From NCBI GenBank assembly GCA_910578425.1, contig CAJTQX010000031.1:1-31195 (forward strand): a stretch of DNA of 31,195 bases, given 5' to 3'. This document shows positions 1 through 8,015 of this stretch, piece by piece. A program made the translations under genes and the position numbers. This stretch comes from an uncultured Anaerotignum sp. (GTDB lineage Bacteria; Bacillota; Clostridia; Lachnospirales; Anaerotignaceae). Numbering within the stretch: the stretch's first letter is position 1; the number at the start of each line of letters is the position of its first letter. The notes below the pieces were generated by a model. That model was not told the origin of the DNA and ran no database searches. It saw nothing but the letters and a program-made list of their open reading frames with translations.

Positions 1-150
1 CAAATTTTGTCGGCTTTTTCGTTAAAAATTCCTGCCGTACCGCCTGCCTGGCGGCTCTGCCGCGCCATATTGTACGCCTGCGAATTTTTGCTTGAAATCC
101 AACAAAATTATGCTCGAAAATACGTATACATAACTCATGACGACACTGCC
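1..150. repeat. Small palindromic (MITE-like) repeat, left end cut by the window edge
   Basis: The right arm (108-150) matches 15469-15511 at about 37 of 41 central positions and ends in TGACGACACTGCC. The reverse complement of that end, GGCAGTGTCGTCA, opens the second copy at 15426. Bases 5-36 are an imperfect inverted copy of 85-108 (GTTAAAAATTC facing GAATTTTTGC, and TTTTGTCGG facing CCAACAAAA), so the whole unit would fold as one long hairpin whose left tip lies outside the window. No protein is encoded. The element ends 17 bases before the rnhB start codon, so its insertion has replaced the usual promoter-proximal DNA of that gene. Confidence 0.7.
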
Positions 151-167
151 TGAGAAAGGGACGAGAG

Positions 168-1298
168 ATGGAAACCATTGCGGAAATACGGGAAAAACTG
201 CAAAATTGTCCGGCTTCGGAATTGCAGGAATGGCTGCGGGAATATGAACAGGACAGCCGGAAGGGCGTGCAGAAACTGCTGGATGGGTTTTGGCGCAAAC
301 AGGCGGCACAGTTGAAGGAGCAACAAAGGCTCGATGCACTGCTTTCTTATGAACGGCAATGCTATGCCGAGGGGTATGAGCTGGTTGCCGGAATTGACGA
401 GGTCGGCAGGGGGCCTCTGGCGGGGCCTGTTGTTGCAGCGGCAGTCATTCTGCCGAAGGAATGCCGGATAGAGGGCGTGAACGATTCTAAAAAACTGACG
501 CCCAAAAAGCGCGAGGAACTGTATGGCGTGATACTGGAAAAAGCCGTTGCATACGGTGTGGGCGTCGTATCGCCAGAACGGATTGACGAAATCAATATTT
601 TACGGGCAACGTTTGAGGCGATGCGTCAGGCACTGGCGCAGCTTTCCCCTGCCGCGGAATATATTCTTGCCGACGCGGTAACGATACCCGGCATTGACAC
701 ACCGCAGAAGGGCATTGTCAAAGGCGATGCAAAAAGTCTTTCCATCGGTGCGGCCAGCATTGTGGCAAAGGTACACCGTGACCGCATGATGGTGCAGTAT
801 GACGAAATTTACCCCGGCTATGGCTTTGCCGCGAATAAAGGTTATGGCTCTGCGGAGCATATCGCTGTGATACGTGAAAAAGGAATCTGCGCGATACACC
901 GCCGGAGCTTTGTGAAAAATTTCCTGCCGGGACAGGGGGAAAACACCGCTGAGAAAGGCGGCAGGGGAGAAGTGCTTGCGGCGCGGCAGATGGAACGGAT
1001 GGGTTATGAAATTTTAGAGCGGAATTACCGCAGACAGGATGGGGAAATTGATATCATTGCGCGGAAGGACGGCTATACTGTTTTTACGGAGGTAAAATAC
1101 AGGAAGAACAGCAAAAACGGCTTTCCATCGGAGGCAGTGGACTGGCGGAAACAGCAGAACATCATCCGCACTGCGAAGGCATACGTTGCGGAAAAAGGGC
1201 TGGAAGGCGGGGAATACCGCTTCGATGTGGCAGAAATTTTAACAGGGGACGGGAAAACGTATTTCCGTTATACGGAGGATGCGTTCCGTCTGCCTTAA
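168..1298 (+). CDS. rnhB: RNase HII fused to a YraN (UPF0102) nuclease-like domain
   Basis: RNase HII removes ribonucleotides misincorporated in DNA and RNA primers in RNA/DNA hybrids, in the cytoplasm. Residues about 1-70 are a charged helical extension. The RNase HII domain runs from about 71 to 255, with GIDEVGRGPLAGP carrying Asp77 and Glu78, LADA carrying Asp169, and Asp205 in KVHRD as the expected metal-binding acids. After a short linker, residues 265-376 match the YraN/UPF0102 family, with GEID (293-296) and the EVK triad (Glu308-Lys310) of the PD-(D/E)XK fold. The two are normally separate neighbouring genes; here one frame runs through with no stop. The ATG at 168 has only a weak purine-rich ribosome site (GACGAGAG). 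It lies just after a palindromic repeat, and pgeF follows 21 bases downstream. Identity of both domains is clear; the role of the YraN part is not established. Confidence 0.93.
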   Translation: METIAEIREKLQNCPASELQEWLREYEQDSRKGVQKLLDGFWRKQAAQLKEQQRLDALLSYERQCYAEGYELVAGIDEVGRGPLAGPVVAAAVILPKECRIEGVNDSKKLTPKKREELYGVILEKAVAYGVGVVSPERIDEINILRATFEAMRQALAQLSPAAEYILADAVTIPGIDTPQKGIVKGDAKSLSIGAASIVAKVHRDRMMVQYDEIYPGYGFAANKGYGSAEHIAVIREKGICAIHRRSFVKNFLPGQGENTAEKGGRGEVLAARQMERMGYEILERNYRRQDGEIDIIARKDGYTVFTEVKYRKNSKNGFPSEAVDWRKQQNIIRTAKAYVAEKGLEGGEYRFDVAEILTGDGKTYFRYTEDAFRLP

Positions 1299-1319
1299 TC
1301 ATAAGTGAGGAGATGGACT

Positions 1320-2132
1320 TTGAGAATCGAAAAACAGGGAAATCTGGAAGTTATCGTATTTGAAAATCTGGAGCGGAGCGGCATGGTGCGGCATTGTTTT
1401 ACAACGCGGCATGGCGGCGTAAGCACAGGCGTCTGGGCGTCCATGAACATGGGGCTTTCCCGCGGAGAGGACTCGGAAACGGTGCGGGAGAATTATCGTA
1501 TTCTTGGCAACGCGCTGGGCTTTTCTACAGAGAATTTTGTTACTTCCCAGCAGACACATACCACAAACGTGAAACGCGTAACGGCGGCGGACGCAGGGCA
1601 GGGTGTTTGGAAGGAACGCTGTTATGCCAACGTGGACGGGCTGATTACGGACGAGAAGGGAATCCCGCTGGTCATATTCGGGGCGGACTGTGTACCGGTG
1701 TTCCTTCTGGACAGACGGCGTAAGGCTATTGGCATGGCACACTGCGGCTGGAAGGGAACCGGTGAACGCATGGCAGAGATAACTCTGAAAGCGATGATGC
1801 AGGCGTTTGGAACGGAACCAAAGGACGTTGCGGCGGCGGTTGGTCCTTCCATTGGGAAATGCTGCTTTCAGGTGGACGCGCCTGTGGTGGAGCTGTTTGA
1901 AAAAAATATTCCGTTTGCGCGGGAAATTATTTTTGACGACCCTTCGGAGGAAGGAAAGTATAAAATTGATCTTTGGGAAACCAACCGCAGGCTTTTGGCG
2001 GATATGGGCGTGGAGGATATTGAGGTGGCCGGGCTTTGTACAATGTGCGATCAGGAACGGTTCTATTCTCATAGAGGCATGGGAGAGAAACGCGGCGTGA
2101 TGGCGGGCGTGATGGAGCTATTGGGAAGGTAG
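1320..2132 (+). CDS. pgeF: PgeF/YfiH/LACC1-family purine nucleoside enzyme (old name: polyphenol oxidase/laccase domain)
   Basis: Members of this family are zinc enzymes that act on purine nucleosides (phosphorolysis and adenosine deamination). The family was once called multicopper polyphenol oxidase. The family signatures are present: RHGGVS with His31, GADC with Cys124, AHCGWKG with His141, and the GPSIGKCCF segment. At 270 residues it has the usual length. I chose TTG at 1320 because AGGAG (1308-1312) sits 7 bases before it. A GTG at 1305 in the same frame would add five residues but overlaps that ribosome site. It lies 21 bases after the rnhB fusion and 26 bases before the next gene, probably in one transcript. 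Confidence 0.88.
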   Translation: MRIEKQGNLEVIVFENLERSGMVRHCFTTRHGGVSTGVWASMNMGLSRGEDSETVRENYRILGNALGFSTENFVTSQQTHTTNVKRVTAADAGQGVWKERCYANVDGLITDEKGIPLVIFGADCVPVFLLDRRRKAIGMAHCGWKGTGERMAEITLKAMMQAFGTEPKDVAAAVGPSIGKCCFQVDAPVVELFEKNIPFAREIIFDDPSEEGKYKIDLWETNRRLLADMGVEDIEVAGLCTMCDQERFYSHRGMGEKRGVMAGVMELLGR

Positions 2133-2158
2133 ACTGGGATTTTGACGGGGGTGCAGCG

Positions 2159-2941
2159 ATGAAAAGGTTCAAATGTCTGGACAGGTACCAAAAGGGGATT
2201 TTGCTGTTTCTGGCAGCTATGGTCATTGTGTTTACGATTGCCTATCCTGTGGTCATTGCGCGGGAGGGCTTTGCATACAGGAACGCCATACTTATCCCGC
2301 ATCAGGAAAACGGCAATACAGTATATTCCGGCAAAATCAAGGGGGAGCAGGCTGTTTTTACGGTATACGCGGATAATACGGTGGAGTTCCAATATGGCGG
2401 CAAAGTCTATGGCCCCTATACTGCCAGAGAGGATTCGTCCGCTGTCACAGAGGCGATTAAGGCTGAATTGGGTGGAGAACGCGTCGCGGGTATAGAGTTT
2501 TGTAAGGATGGGGAAATCATCTTCCGCGGGGGCGTAGTAAAACGTGGGGATTACCGCAGGCTGTATAACGAGGACGGAAGTGCAGATACGGGCTGGATAG
2601 ATGATTTTTGGGCAATACCGGACAATGCGGTTGAAATCAAAAGAGACGGGAAGGTTATCGACCCGATGGAGCCTGGCATTTTGACCGTACTTGATTTGAT
2701 GGCTGGTCCGGAGTTGGCGCATAAAGGCGAATGGGTCACATGGTTCGGCGGCGTATTCATCTGCATTCTTACGGCGGTATCCATATTGTTTGCGGACGAG
2801 CTGTTCCGCTGGGATCTGTCTTTCCGTATCAGCAATCCCAAGCAGGCGGAGCCGTCTGAATGGGAAATGATGTCGCGCTATATTGGCTGGGTTGTGCTGT
2901 CAGTTGCGGCAATGGCATTTTTTATTGAAGGGCTTCGATGA
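2159..2941 (+). CDS. Membrane protein of unknown function
   Basis: I do not recognise a characterised family. The 260-residue product has an N-terminal membrane segment at about 13-35, an extracytoplasmic-looking middle of about 165 residues rich in beta-type sequence, and two more membrane segments near 198-218 and 240-257. Between those two lies a short cytoplasmic-looking loop ending in PSEWEMMSRYIGWV. It contains no obvious catalytic or metal motif. A ribosome site (GGGGG before the ATG) is present. It follows pgeF by 26 bases and is separated from der by a promoter and a hairpin cluster, so it is likely the last gene of the rnhB-pgeF unit. Confidence 0.75.
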   Translation: MKRFKCLDRYQKGILLFLAAMVIVFTIAYPVVIAREGFAYRNAILIPHQENGNTVYSGKIKGEQAVFTVYADNTVEFQYGGKVYGPYTAREDSSAVTEAIKAELGGERVAGIEFCKDGEIIFRGGVVKRGDYRRLYNEDGSADTGWIDDFWAIPDNAVEIKRDGKVIDPMEPGILTVLDLMAGPELAHKGEWVTWFGGVFICILTAVSILFADELFRWDLSFRISNPKQAEPSEWEMMSRYIGWVVLSVAAMAFFIEGLR

Positions 2942-2967
2942 CGCGACTTCCGGCGCAATTTCTGCTG

Positions 2968-2997
2968 TTGTGTGCAAACTGGAAATTGTGGTATACT
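2968..2997 (+). promoter_or_regulatory. Promoter in front of the der-plsY-gpsA operon
   Basis: TTGTGT (2968-2973) and TATACT (2992-2997) are 18 bases apart. The -10 box is preceded by TG one base upstream, the extended form common in this window. A second TATAAT at 3002-3007 is nearby. This places der in its own transcription unit with a leader of about 150 bases. Confidence 0.5.
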
Positions 2998-3052
2998 GAA
3001 TATAATAACGAAAATTTTATTTGTCAAGTAATTTAAGAATACTTTGAATCCC

Positions 3053-3130
3053 CGCAAAACGCAGTTTTGCGGCAATCCGGGGTCAAGGGGGAAGTTCCCC
3101 CTTGCGGGAGTTTGAGGGTGGAACCCTCAA
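3053..3130 (+). repeat. Cluster of three perfect 8-bp hairpins in the der leader
   Basis: Three consecutive perfect inverted repeats are seen: CGCAAAAC/GTTTTGCG (3053-3071, loop GCA), CAAGGGGG/CCCCCTTG (3084-3104, loop AAGTT) and TTGAGGGT/ACCCTCAA (3112-3130, loop GGA). Spacers are 7 to 12 bases. The run ends 12 bases before the der ribosome site. None is followed by a T-run, so they do not look like terminators. They resemble short interspersed palindromic repeats that could affect RNA stability or translation. Confidence 0.65.
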
Positions 3131-3153
3131 GGTTTTCATTATGGAGGTATCAA

Positions 3154-4479
3154 ATGAGCAAACCAATCGTAGCGGTAGTGGGCCGCCCGAACGTAGGAAA
3201 ATCCACACTGTTCAACCGCCTGGCGGGGGAACGTATTTCCATCGTGCAGGATACGCCGGGCGTGACCCGCGACAGGATTTATGCCGATGCCGAATGGCTG
3301 AACCATAAATTTACGCTGATAGATACGGGCGGTATGGAGATCGGCTCGGAGGAAATCATACAGCGGCAGATATTGCAGCAGGCGGAAATCGCTATTGAAA
3401 CGGCGGACGTGATACTGTTCGTGACGGATGTAAAAACAGGCGTGACGGACGATGACCGTCAGGTTGCGAACCTGCTGCGGCGGACGAAAAAGCCTGTCGT
3501 GCTGGCGGTCAATAAGGTGGACAGCGTAAAGCGCGACACGATGGATATTTATGAATTTTATGAGCTGGGCATTGGCGACCCTCTGCCCGTTTCCGCCGGT
3601 CAGGCTTTGGGTCTGGGCGATATGCTGGATGAAATGGTGAAGCATTTCCCTGAAAACGCGGGAACTGACGAAGACGATGATGCGATCAAGGTCGCCATCA
3701 TCGGCAAGCCGAACGTTGGGAAATCTTCCCTGATCAATAAGATATTGGGTGAGGACAGGCTGATCGTCAGCAATATTCCCGGCACAACGCGCGACGCGGT
3801 AGACAGCCCGATTACGATTGACGGACAGAAATATATTTTTATTGATACGGCGGGAATGCGCCGCAAAAGCAAAATTAAAGAGGAAATTGAGCGGTTCAGC
3901 ATTATCCGCGCCGTTGCGGCGGTGGAACGGTGCGATGTTGCGGTGCTTCTGATTGACGCGAACGAGGGTGTGACAGACCAGGATACGAAGATTGCGGGGA
4001 TTGCCCACGAACGCGGACGCGCGGCTCTGATCGCTGTGAACAAATGGGATTCCATTGAAAAAGACGACAAAACCATGAACCGCTATCTGAAAGATATTGC
4101 CAACGAACTGGCATACATGGCTTACGCGCCGAGGGTGTTCATTTCCGCACAGACAGGGCAGAGGATTGACCGTATGCTGGAACTGATACAGACGGTACAC
4201 CAGAACCACGCGCTGCGCATCAGCACAGGCGTTCTGAACGAAGTGCTGATTGAAGCTACGGCAATGCAGCAGCCTCCGGCGGACAAGGGGCGGCAGCTCC
4301 GGCTGTACTATATGACGCAGGTTTCTGTGAAGCCGCCAACGTTTGTGATATTTGTGAATGAACGCGGACTGTTCCATTTCTCCTATCGCAGGTATATCGA
4401 AAACCAGCTGCGGGAGGCATTTGGTTTTGTCGGCACGCCGATTCATTTTATTGTACGCGAAAAAGGGGATAAGGATTAA
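3154..4479 (+). CDS. der: Ribosome-assembly GTPase Der (EngA)
   Basis: Der is an essential tandem-GTPase that assists 50S subunit maturation in the cytoplasm. The 441-residue product has the standard architecture. The first G domain has its P-loop GRPNVGKST at 10-18 and the second has GKPNVGKSS at 184-192. Each is followed by DTPG or DTAG and NKxD motifs (NKVD, NKWD). A C-terminal KH-like domain binds RNA. I chose ATG 3154 because GGAGG lies 6 bases before it and MSKPIVAVVGRPNVGKS is the classical N-terminus. The open frame extends 29 codons upstream only through the hairpin cluster. plsY starts one base after the stop. Confidence 0.97.
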   Translation: MSKPIVAVVGRPNVGKSTLFNRLAGERISIVQDTPGVTRDRIYADAEWLNHKFTLIDTGGMEIGSEEIIQRQILQQAEIAIETADVILFVTDVKTGVTDDDRQVANLLRRTKKPVVLAVNKVDSVKRDTMDIYEFYELGIGDPLPVSAGQALGLGDMLDEMVKHFPENAGTDEDDDAIKVAIIGKPNVGKSSLINKILGEDRLIVSNIPGTTRDAVDSPITIDGQKYIFIDTAGMRRKSKIKEEIERFSIIRAVAAVERCDVAVLLIDANEGVTDQDTKIAGIAHERGRAALIAVNKWDSIEKDDKTMNRYLKDIANELAYMAYAPRVFISAQTGQRIDRMLELIQTVHQNHALRISTGVLNEVLIEATAMQQPPADKGRQLRLYYMTQVSVKPPTFVIFVNERGLFHFSYRRYIENQLREAFGFVGTPIHFIVREKGDKD

Positions 4480-4480
4480 A

Positions 4481-5089
4481 ATGTTCCGGATAGTATGTTT
4501 GGTGATTGGATATATGGTCGGCTGCATTGAAACGGCGTATTTTGTCAGCAAGGCATGGAAAACAGACCTTCGCAGTCAGGGCAGCGGCAACCTTGGCACA
4601 ACGAACGCCCTGCGTGTGCTTGGTGTGAAGGCGGGAGCGGCAACGTTTGCGGGGGATATTCTGAAATCCGTTCTGGCGTTTGCGGCGGGTATGCTCCTGT
4701 TCCCGGAGGCGGGCGCGCTGGCGGGCATGTATGGCAGCATTGGCGCGATACTGGGGCATGATTTCCCGTTTTACCTGCATTTTAAGGGCGGAAAAGGCAT
4801 TGCGGCAAGCATTGGCATGGTGCTGGGCCTGAGCTTTGCTGTTTCGCCCCTGCTGGCGTTGGTTTCGTTTGGCGTCGGGATTGCCGGCGTAGCGGCAAGC
4901 CATACGATTTCTGCCGGTTCTCTGCTGTTTGCGTTTTCTATTCCTGTTGCCGCGTATTTTCTGCGGTTCCCTGTAGAAATGACTGCTTTGGCGGCGGCGT
5001 TATGTGTGCTGGCGTTTTGGAAGCACCGCGCCAACATTGGCAGACTGCTGGCAGGAAATGAAAACCGTTTCAGTATCCGGAAAAAATGA
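4481..5089 (+). CDS. plsY: Acyl-phosphate:glycerol-3-phosphate acyltransferase PlsY
   Basis: PlsY is the membrane acyltransferase that moves an acyl group from acyl-phosphate to sn-glycerol 3-phosphate, the first step of phospholipid synthesis. The 202-residue protein is almost entirely hydrophobic, with about five membrane segments. It carries the three conserved cytoplasmic motifs: SGNLGTTNALR, HDFPFYLHFKGGKG and KHRANIGRLLAGNENR. The ATG at 4481 directly follows the der stop, with GGAT/AAGGA just upstream. An in-frame extension into der is overlap only. It is followed 15 bases later by gpsA, whose product makes its substrate, so the pair is functionally coherent. Confidence 0.96.
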   Translation: MFRIVCLVIGYMVGCIETAYFVSKAWKTDLRSQGSGNLGTTNALRVLGVKAGAATFAGDILKSVLAFAAGMLLFPEAGALAGMYGSIGAILGHDFPFYLHFKGGKGIAASIGMVLGLSFAVSPLLALVSFGVGIAGVAASHTISAGSLLFAFSIPVAAYFLRFPVEMTALAAALCVLAFWKHRANIGRLLAGNENRFSIRKK

Positions 5090-5104
5090 GGAGGTCACAG
5101 CGGT

Positions 5105-6094
5105 ATGAAAAAAGTCACAGTGATTGGCTCTGGAAGCTGGGGTACGGCGTTAGCCGTTATGCTGGCGGAGCATGGGCATGAGGTAACGATTTGGTCAAGA
5201 AGGCAGGAGGCTGTCGAGGAACTTTTGGAGCGGCGGACGAATGAAAAATATCTGCCCGGCGTAAAGATTCCGGCAGAAATCGGCGCGACAACAGACCGCG
5301 CGGAGGCTGTTGCTGCTGCGGAAATCGTTATACTGGCTGTACCATCGCGCGCGGTGCGCCAGACGGCAAAGGATTTTGCGCCATATTTTAAGAAAGAGCA
5401 GATTTTAGTAAATGTGGCAAAAGGGTTAGAAGAAGGCAGCCTGCTGCGGCTTTCCGAGGTCATACGGGAATGCGTGCCGGAGTGCGAGGTTTGTGTGCTT
5501 TCCGGACCGAGTCACGCAGAAGAAGTTGCAAGGAATCTCCCTTCCGCATGTCTGATTGCGGCGGAGAAGGAAGAAACGGCAAAACTGGTGCAGAGGGAAT
5601 TTATGAATCCGCGCTTTCGGCTGTATACCAATACGGATATGATCGGTGTGGAGATAGGAGCAGCCCTGAAGAACATTATGGCTCTGGCGGCGGGCATGTC
5701 CGACGGGCTGGGTTTTGGCGATAATACGAAAGCGGCACTGATGACGCGCGGTATGGCTGAGATGCAGCGGCTGGGTATGGCGATGGGCGGAAAGGCCGAA
5801 ACATTTTCGGGGCTTTCCGGCATCGGTGATTTGATTGTGACCTGTACAAGTATGCATTCGCGAAACAGACGCGCGGGTATCCTGCTGGGGCAGGGAAAGA
5901 GCCTCGCGGAGACGCTGGATACGGTGCAGATGGTGGTTGAGGGTGTGAATACAGTGCAGGCGGCGTGCCGCATGGCGGAGAAATACGGCGTTTCCATGCC
6001 GATTACAGAGGCGATTAACGCGGTGCTGTTTCATGGGAAGAATGTGGAGGACGCTGTACTGGAACTGATGACGCGGGACGGCAAGGCGGAGTGA
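5105..6094 (+). CDS. gpsA: NAD(P)-dependent glycerol-3-phosphate dehydrogenase
   Basis: GpsA reduces dihydroxyacetone phosphate to sn-glycerol 3-phosphate for phospholipid synthesis. The 329-residue product has normal family length. It has an N-terminal Rossmann motif GSGSWGTALA (8-17), the VAKGLE segment near 98-103 and the catalytic-lysine segment ALKNIMALAAG near 187-197. The C-terminal domain includes MTRGMAEM and SGIGDLIVTC. The start ATG has GAGGAGG upstream. It is third in the der-plsY-gpsA unit and directly supplies PlsY. No terminator follows, so the next two genes may share the transcript. Confidence 0.97.
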   Translation: MKKVTVIGSGSWGTALAVMLAEHGHEVTIWSRRQEAVEELLERRTNEKYLPGVKIPAEIGATTDRAEAVAAAEIVILAVPSRAVRQTAKDFAPYFKKEQILVNVAKGLEEGSLLRLSEVIRECVPECEVCVLSGPSHAEEVARNLPSACLIAAEKEETAKLVQREFMNPRFRLYTNTDMIGVEIGAALKNIMALAAGMSDGLGFGDNTKAALMTRGMAEMQRLGMAMGGKAETFSGLSGIGDLIVTCTSMHSRNRRAGILLGQGKSLAETLDTVQMVVEGVNTVQAACRMAEKYGVSMPITEAINAVLFHGKNVEDAVLELMTRDGKAE

Positions 6095-6142
6095 TAAAGA
6101 GAAGAAGCGGAGAAAAGCGTTTGCCAAAGGAGGAGAGAGTAC

Positions 6143-6964
6143 ATGAACATCAGTAAGGTCTGGGCGGTATATTTCAGCCCGACAGGCGGTACGGAAAAAG
6201 CAGTACGGACAATTGCGGAAGAAACGGCGGCGGGGCTTGGCGTGCCGCTGGAAATATACGATTTTACACTGCCGCAAAACAGGGAAAATGAGCTTGCGTT
6301 TGCCGAAGGGGATTTCGTGGTATTTGGGACGCCTGTCATTGCGGGGCGGGTACCAAACGTACTGCTCCCTTATCTGAAAGAAAAGATAAACGGCGGCGGC
6401 GCGTTTGCCGCGCCTGTGGTTTCCTTTGGCAACCGGAATTTTGATGATGCGCTGATAGAATTGCGCAACATACTGGAGGACGATGGTTTCCGCACAGCGG
6501 CTGGCGGCGCGTTTATCAGTGAACATTCTTTCTCACGCACACTGGGCGCGGGAAGGCCGGATGCGGCGGATTTGGAAAAAATGCGTGCATTTGGCAGAGG
6601 GATTGCGGAAAAACTGCAAAGCGGCTGGACATATGCAGAACCGATAACGGTAAGAGGGGAAACGCCGATCCGCCCGTATTTTACCCCGCGGGACAGGCAT
6701 AACGCCCCGATTGACATTCGCAAGGTGAAGCCGAAAACAAGTGACGCCTGCTGTGGGTGCGGGCTTTGTGCGGAGGTCTGTCCAATGGGCTCTATCAGCA
6801 GAGAGAATCCGGCGGAGTTTACCGGAATCTGTATCAAATGCTGTGCCTGTGTGAAAAAATGCCCGACGGGAGCAAAGTTTTACGACGACCCGGGGTATGT
6901 TTACCATAAAGAAGAACTGGAAGAACTTTATGAACGGCGCGCAGAGCCGGAAACATTCCTGTAA
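6143..6964 (+). CDS. EFR1-type flavodoxin-ferredoxin fusion protein
   Basis: This is a cytoplasmic electron carrier or reductase of the EFR1 family, which joins a flavodoxin-like domain to a bacterial ferredoxin domain. The N-terminal half (about 1-150) begins with YFSPTGGTEKAV, an FMN-binding loop typical of flavodoxins. The C-terminal part has two [4Fe-4S] motifs: Cys203, 206, 209 and 213, then Cys230, 233, 236 and 240, each ending in CP. The ATG has a strong AGGAGAG site. It lies 48 bases after gpsA without a terminator. Its redox partner cannot be read from the sequence. Confidence 0.9.
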   Translation: MNISKVWAVYFSPTGGTEKAVRTIAEETAAGLGVPLEIYDFTLPQNRENELAFAEGDFVVFGTPVIAGRVPNVLLPYLKEKINGGGAFAAPVVSFGNRNFDDALIELRNILEDDGFRTAAGGAFISEHSFSRTLGAGRPDAADLEKMRAFGRGIAEKLQSGWTYAEPITVRGETPIRPYFTPRDRHNAPIDIRKVKPKTSDACCGCGLCAEVCPMGSISRENPAEFTGICIKCCACVKKCPTGAKFYDDPGYVYHKEELEELYERRAEPETFL

Positions 6965-6987
6965 TACAGAAGAAAAGAGGGAATGAA

Positions 6988-7479
6988 ATGGGAAGACTGG
7001 GTGTTTTGTATGCGCTGACGGAGGCAGAACTCCAAAAACTGCTGGACTGCCCGCAGGAAGAACGGTATGACTATATGCTGGAAGAAATTGAGGAAACTCT
7101 GCTGGGTACGCCGCGCGGCTGTGAGGTAGATAAAGCCTGGGAAGGCCTGCAGTTCTGCTTTTGCGGCGGCAAATGGGACGAAACGAATGCAGTTCCGGCA
7201 AATATTGTTTTCGCGGGGGAATTTCTGGTTGAAACAGAGGACGAAATAATGACGCTGAAAAGGCCTGAGGCGGTAAAGAATATTACGGCGTATCTGCGGG
7301 AACATGATTTGGAGGCTGTCATTCGAGAAAATTTCCAAAAGATAGACGAGGATGCGTTTTGGTTTCCGAAAACGGAGGATGTTCTTGAGCATATCCTGGG
7401 TTGGAGCAAAGGGCTTCTGCCGTTTTATGAGAACGCCTTGAAAGAGGGCTGCTCTGTCATTTTTACAGTAGATTTGTAA
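6988..7479 (+). CDS. DUF1877 (YfbM-like) family protein
   Basis: The 163-residue soluble protein matches the DUF1877/YfbM family in its start (MGRLGVLYALTEAEL), the acidic middle (DKAWEGLQFCF) and the near-terminal segment in which an acidic helix is followed by a Tyr-rich one. No biochemical function is established for the family. It lies 23 bases after the EFR1 gene with an AGAGGG site and is the last gene before a strong terminator, so it closes the unit that may begin at der. Confidence 0.82.
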   Translation: MGRLGVLYALTEAELQKLLDCPQEERYDYMLEEIEETLLGTPRGCEVDKAWEGLQFCFCGGKWDETNAVPANIVFAGEFLVETEDEIMTLKRPEAVKNITAYLREHDLEAVIRENFQKIDEDAFWFPKTEDVLEHILGWSKGLLPFYENALKEGCSVIFTVDL

Positions 7480-7506
7480 AATATTTATCATTGATACAAC
7501 GAAATA

Positions 7507-7553
7507 AAAACGCCTGTTTTCTTCTGAGTGGAGGAAAGCGGGCGTTTTGCTTT
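7507..7553. terminator. Bidirectional intrinsic terminator
   Basis: AAAACGCCTG (7507-7516) pairs with CGGGCGTTTT (7539-7548), and the inner TTTTCTTC/GGAGGAAA extends the stem with G-U pairs. T-rich DNA flanks both sides, so it can end transcription of the DUF1877 gene (+) and the MerR gene (-), which converge here. Confidence 0.8.
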
Positions 7554-7560
7554 GCCAGAA

Positions 7561-7941
7561 TTATTTTTTTGATGTACGTTCTATTTCCATGCGGTAAAAC
7601 TCTATTTTACTGTCCAGCTTTTCCATATTTTCCTGTAGCTGCCTGATTTGTATACAAAGGGCATTTCTGTGTGCAGAAAGCAGTTCCATTCGATCCGGCA
7701 GGGTGGACTCTCCTGCTGCCCGCAGCTTTGCATAGCATTGTATTTTTTTGATGGGCATGCCTGTATCCTTCAGCCGTTTGATAAACATAACCCAAGAAAG
7801 GTCTTTTTCCGAATAACGGCGGCGGTTGCTGGAATTGCGCCCTGGGGTAAGCAGTCCTTCGTGTTCATAATAGCGCAAGGTGTGTATTCCCAAGTTTGTC
7901 AGTTTTGAAAATTCGCCAATGGTATATTCCAAAAAAATCAC
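7561..7941 (-). CDS. MerR-family transcriptional regulator
   Basis: The N-terminal winged helix-turn-helix is clear (YTIGEFSKLTNLGIHTLRYY, followed by EHEGLL and RRRYSEKDL). It is followed by a coiled-coil dimerisation helix (residues about 80-120) with no cysteine cluster, so the effector is not a metal by this criterion. I chose GTG at 7941 (126 residues) because AGAGG lies 7 bases before it. An in-frame ATG at 7959 adds six residues but lies in the operator region. It is divergent from the SDR gene with a dyad between them, the usual arrangement of AdhR/YfmP-like MerR regulators that control an adjacent oxidoreductase. Confidence 0.85.
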   Translation of the reverse strand: MIFLEYTIGEFSKLTNLGIHTLRYYEHEGLLTPGRNSSNRRRYSEKDLSWVMFIKRLKDTGMPIKKIQCYAKLRAAGESTLPDRMELLSAHRNALCIQIRQLQENMEKLDSKIEFYRMEIERTSKK

Positions 7942-7952
7942 ATCCCGTCCTC

Positions 7953-8015
7953 TTGACATAGAGTTACCTCTATATTGTACGCTTGCATTATATCAAGAAA
8001 AGGGAGGATTTGCAA
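7953..8015. promoter_or_regulatory. Divergent promoters and MerR dyad operator
   Basis: ATAGAG/CTCTAT is a perfect 6-bp dyad (7958-7973, spacer TTAC) of the type bound by MerR proteins. It directly follows TTGACA (7953-7958), a -35 box for the SDR gene; its -10 is poor, as expected for an activated promoter. On the minus strand TTGCAA (8015-8010) and TATAAT (7992-7987) are 17 bases apart and would drive merR. The dyad then lies just downstream of the merR start site, which fits autorepression. Confidence 0.55.

Noticed and set aside
3139..4551. 470-codon open frame on the minus strand
   Set aside because: It lies opposite der, which has perfect GTPase motifs; the minus-strand product has no recognisable motif and no ribosome site.
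5426..6526. 366-codon minus-strand frame opposite gpsA and the EFR1 gene
   Set aside because: Spans two clearly coding + strand genes and has antisense-like composition.
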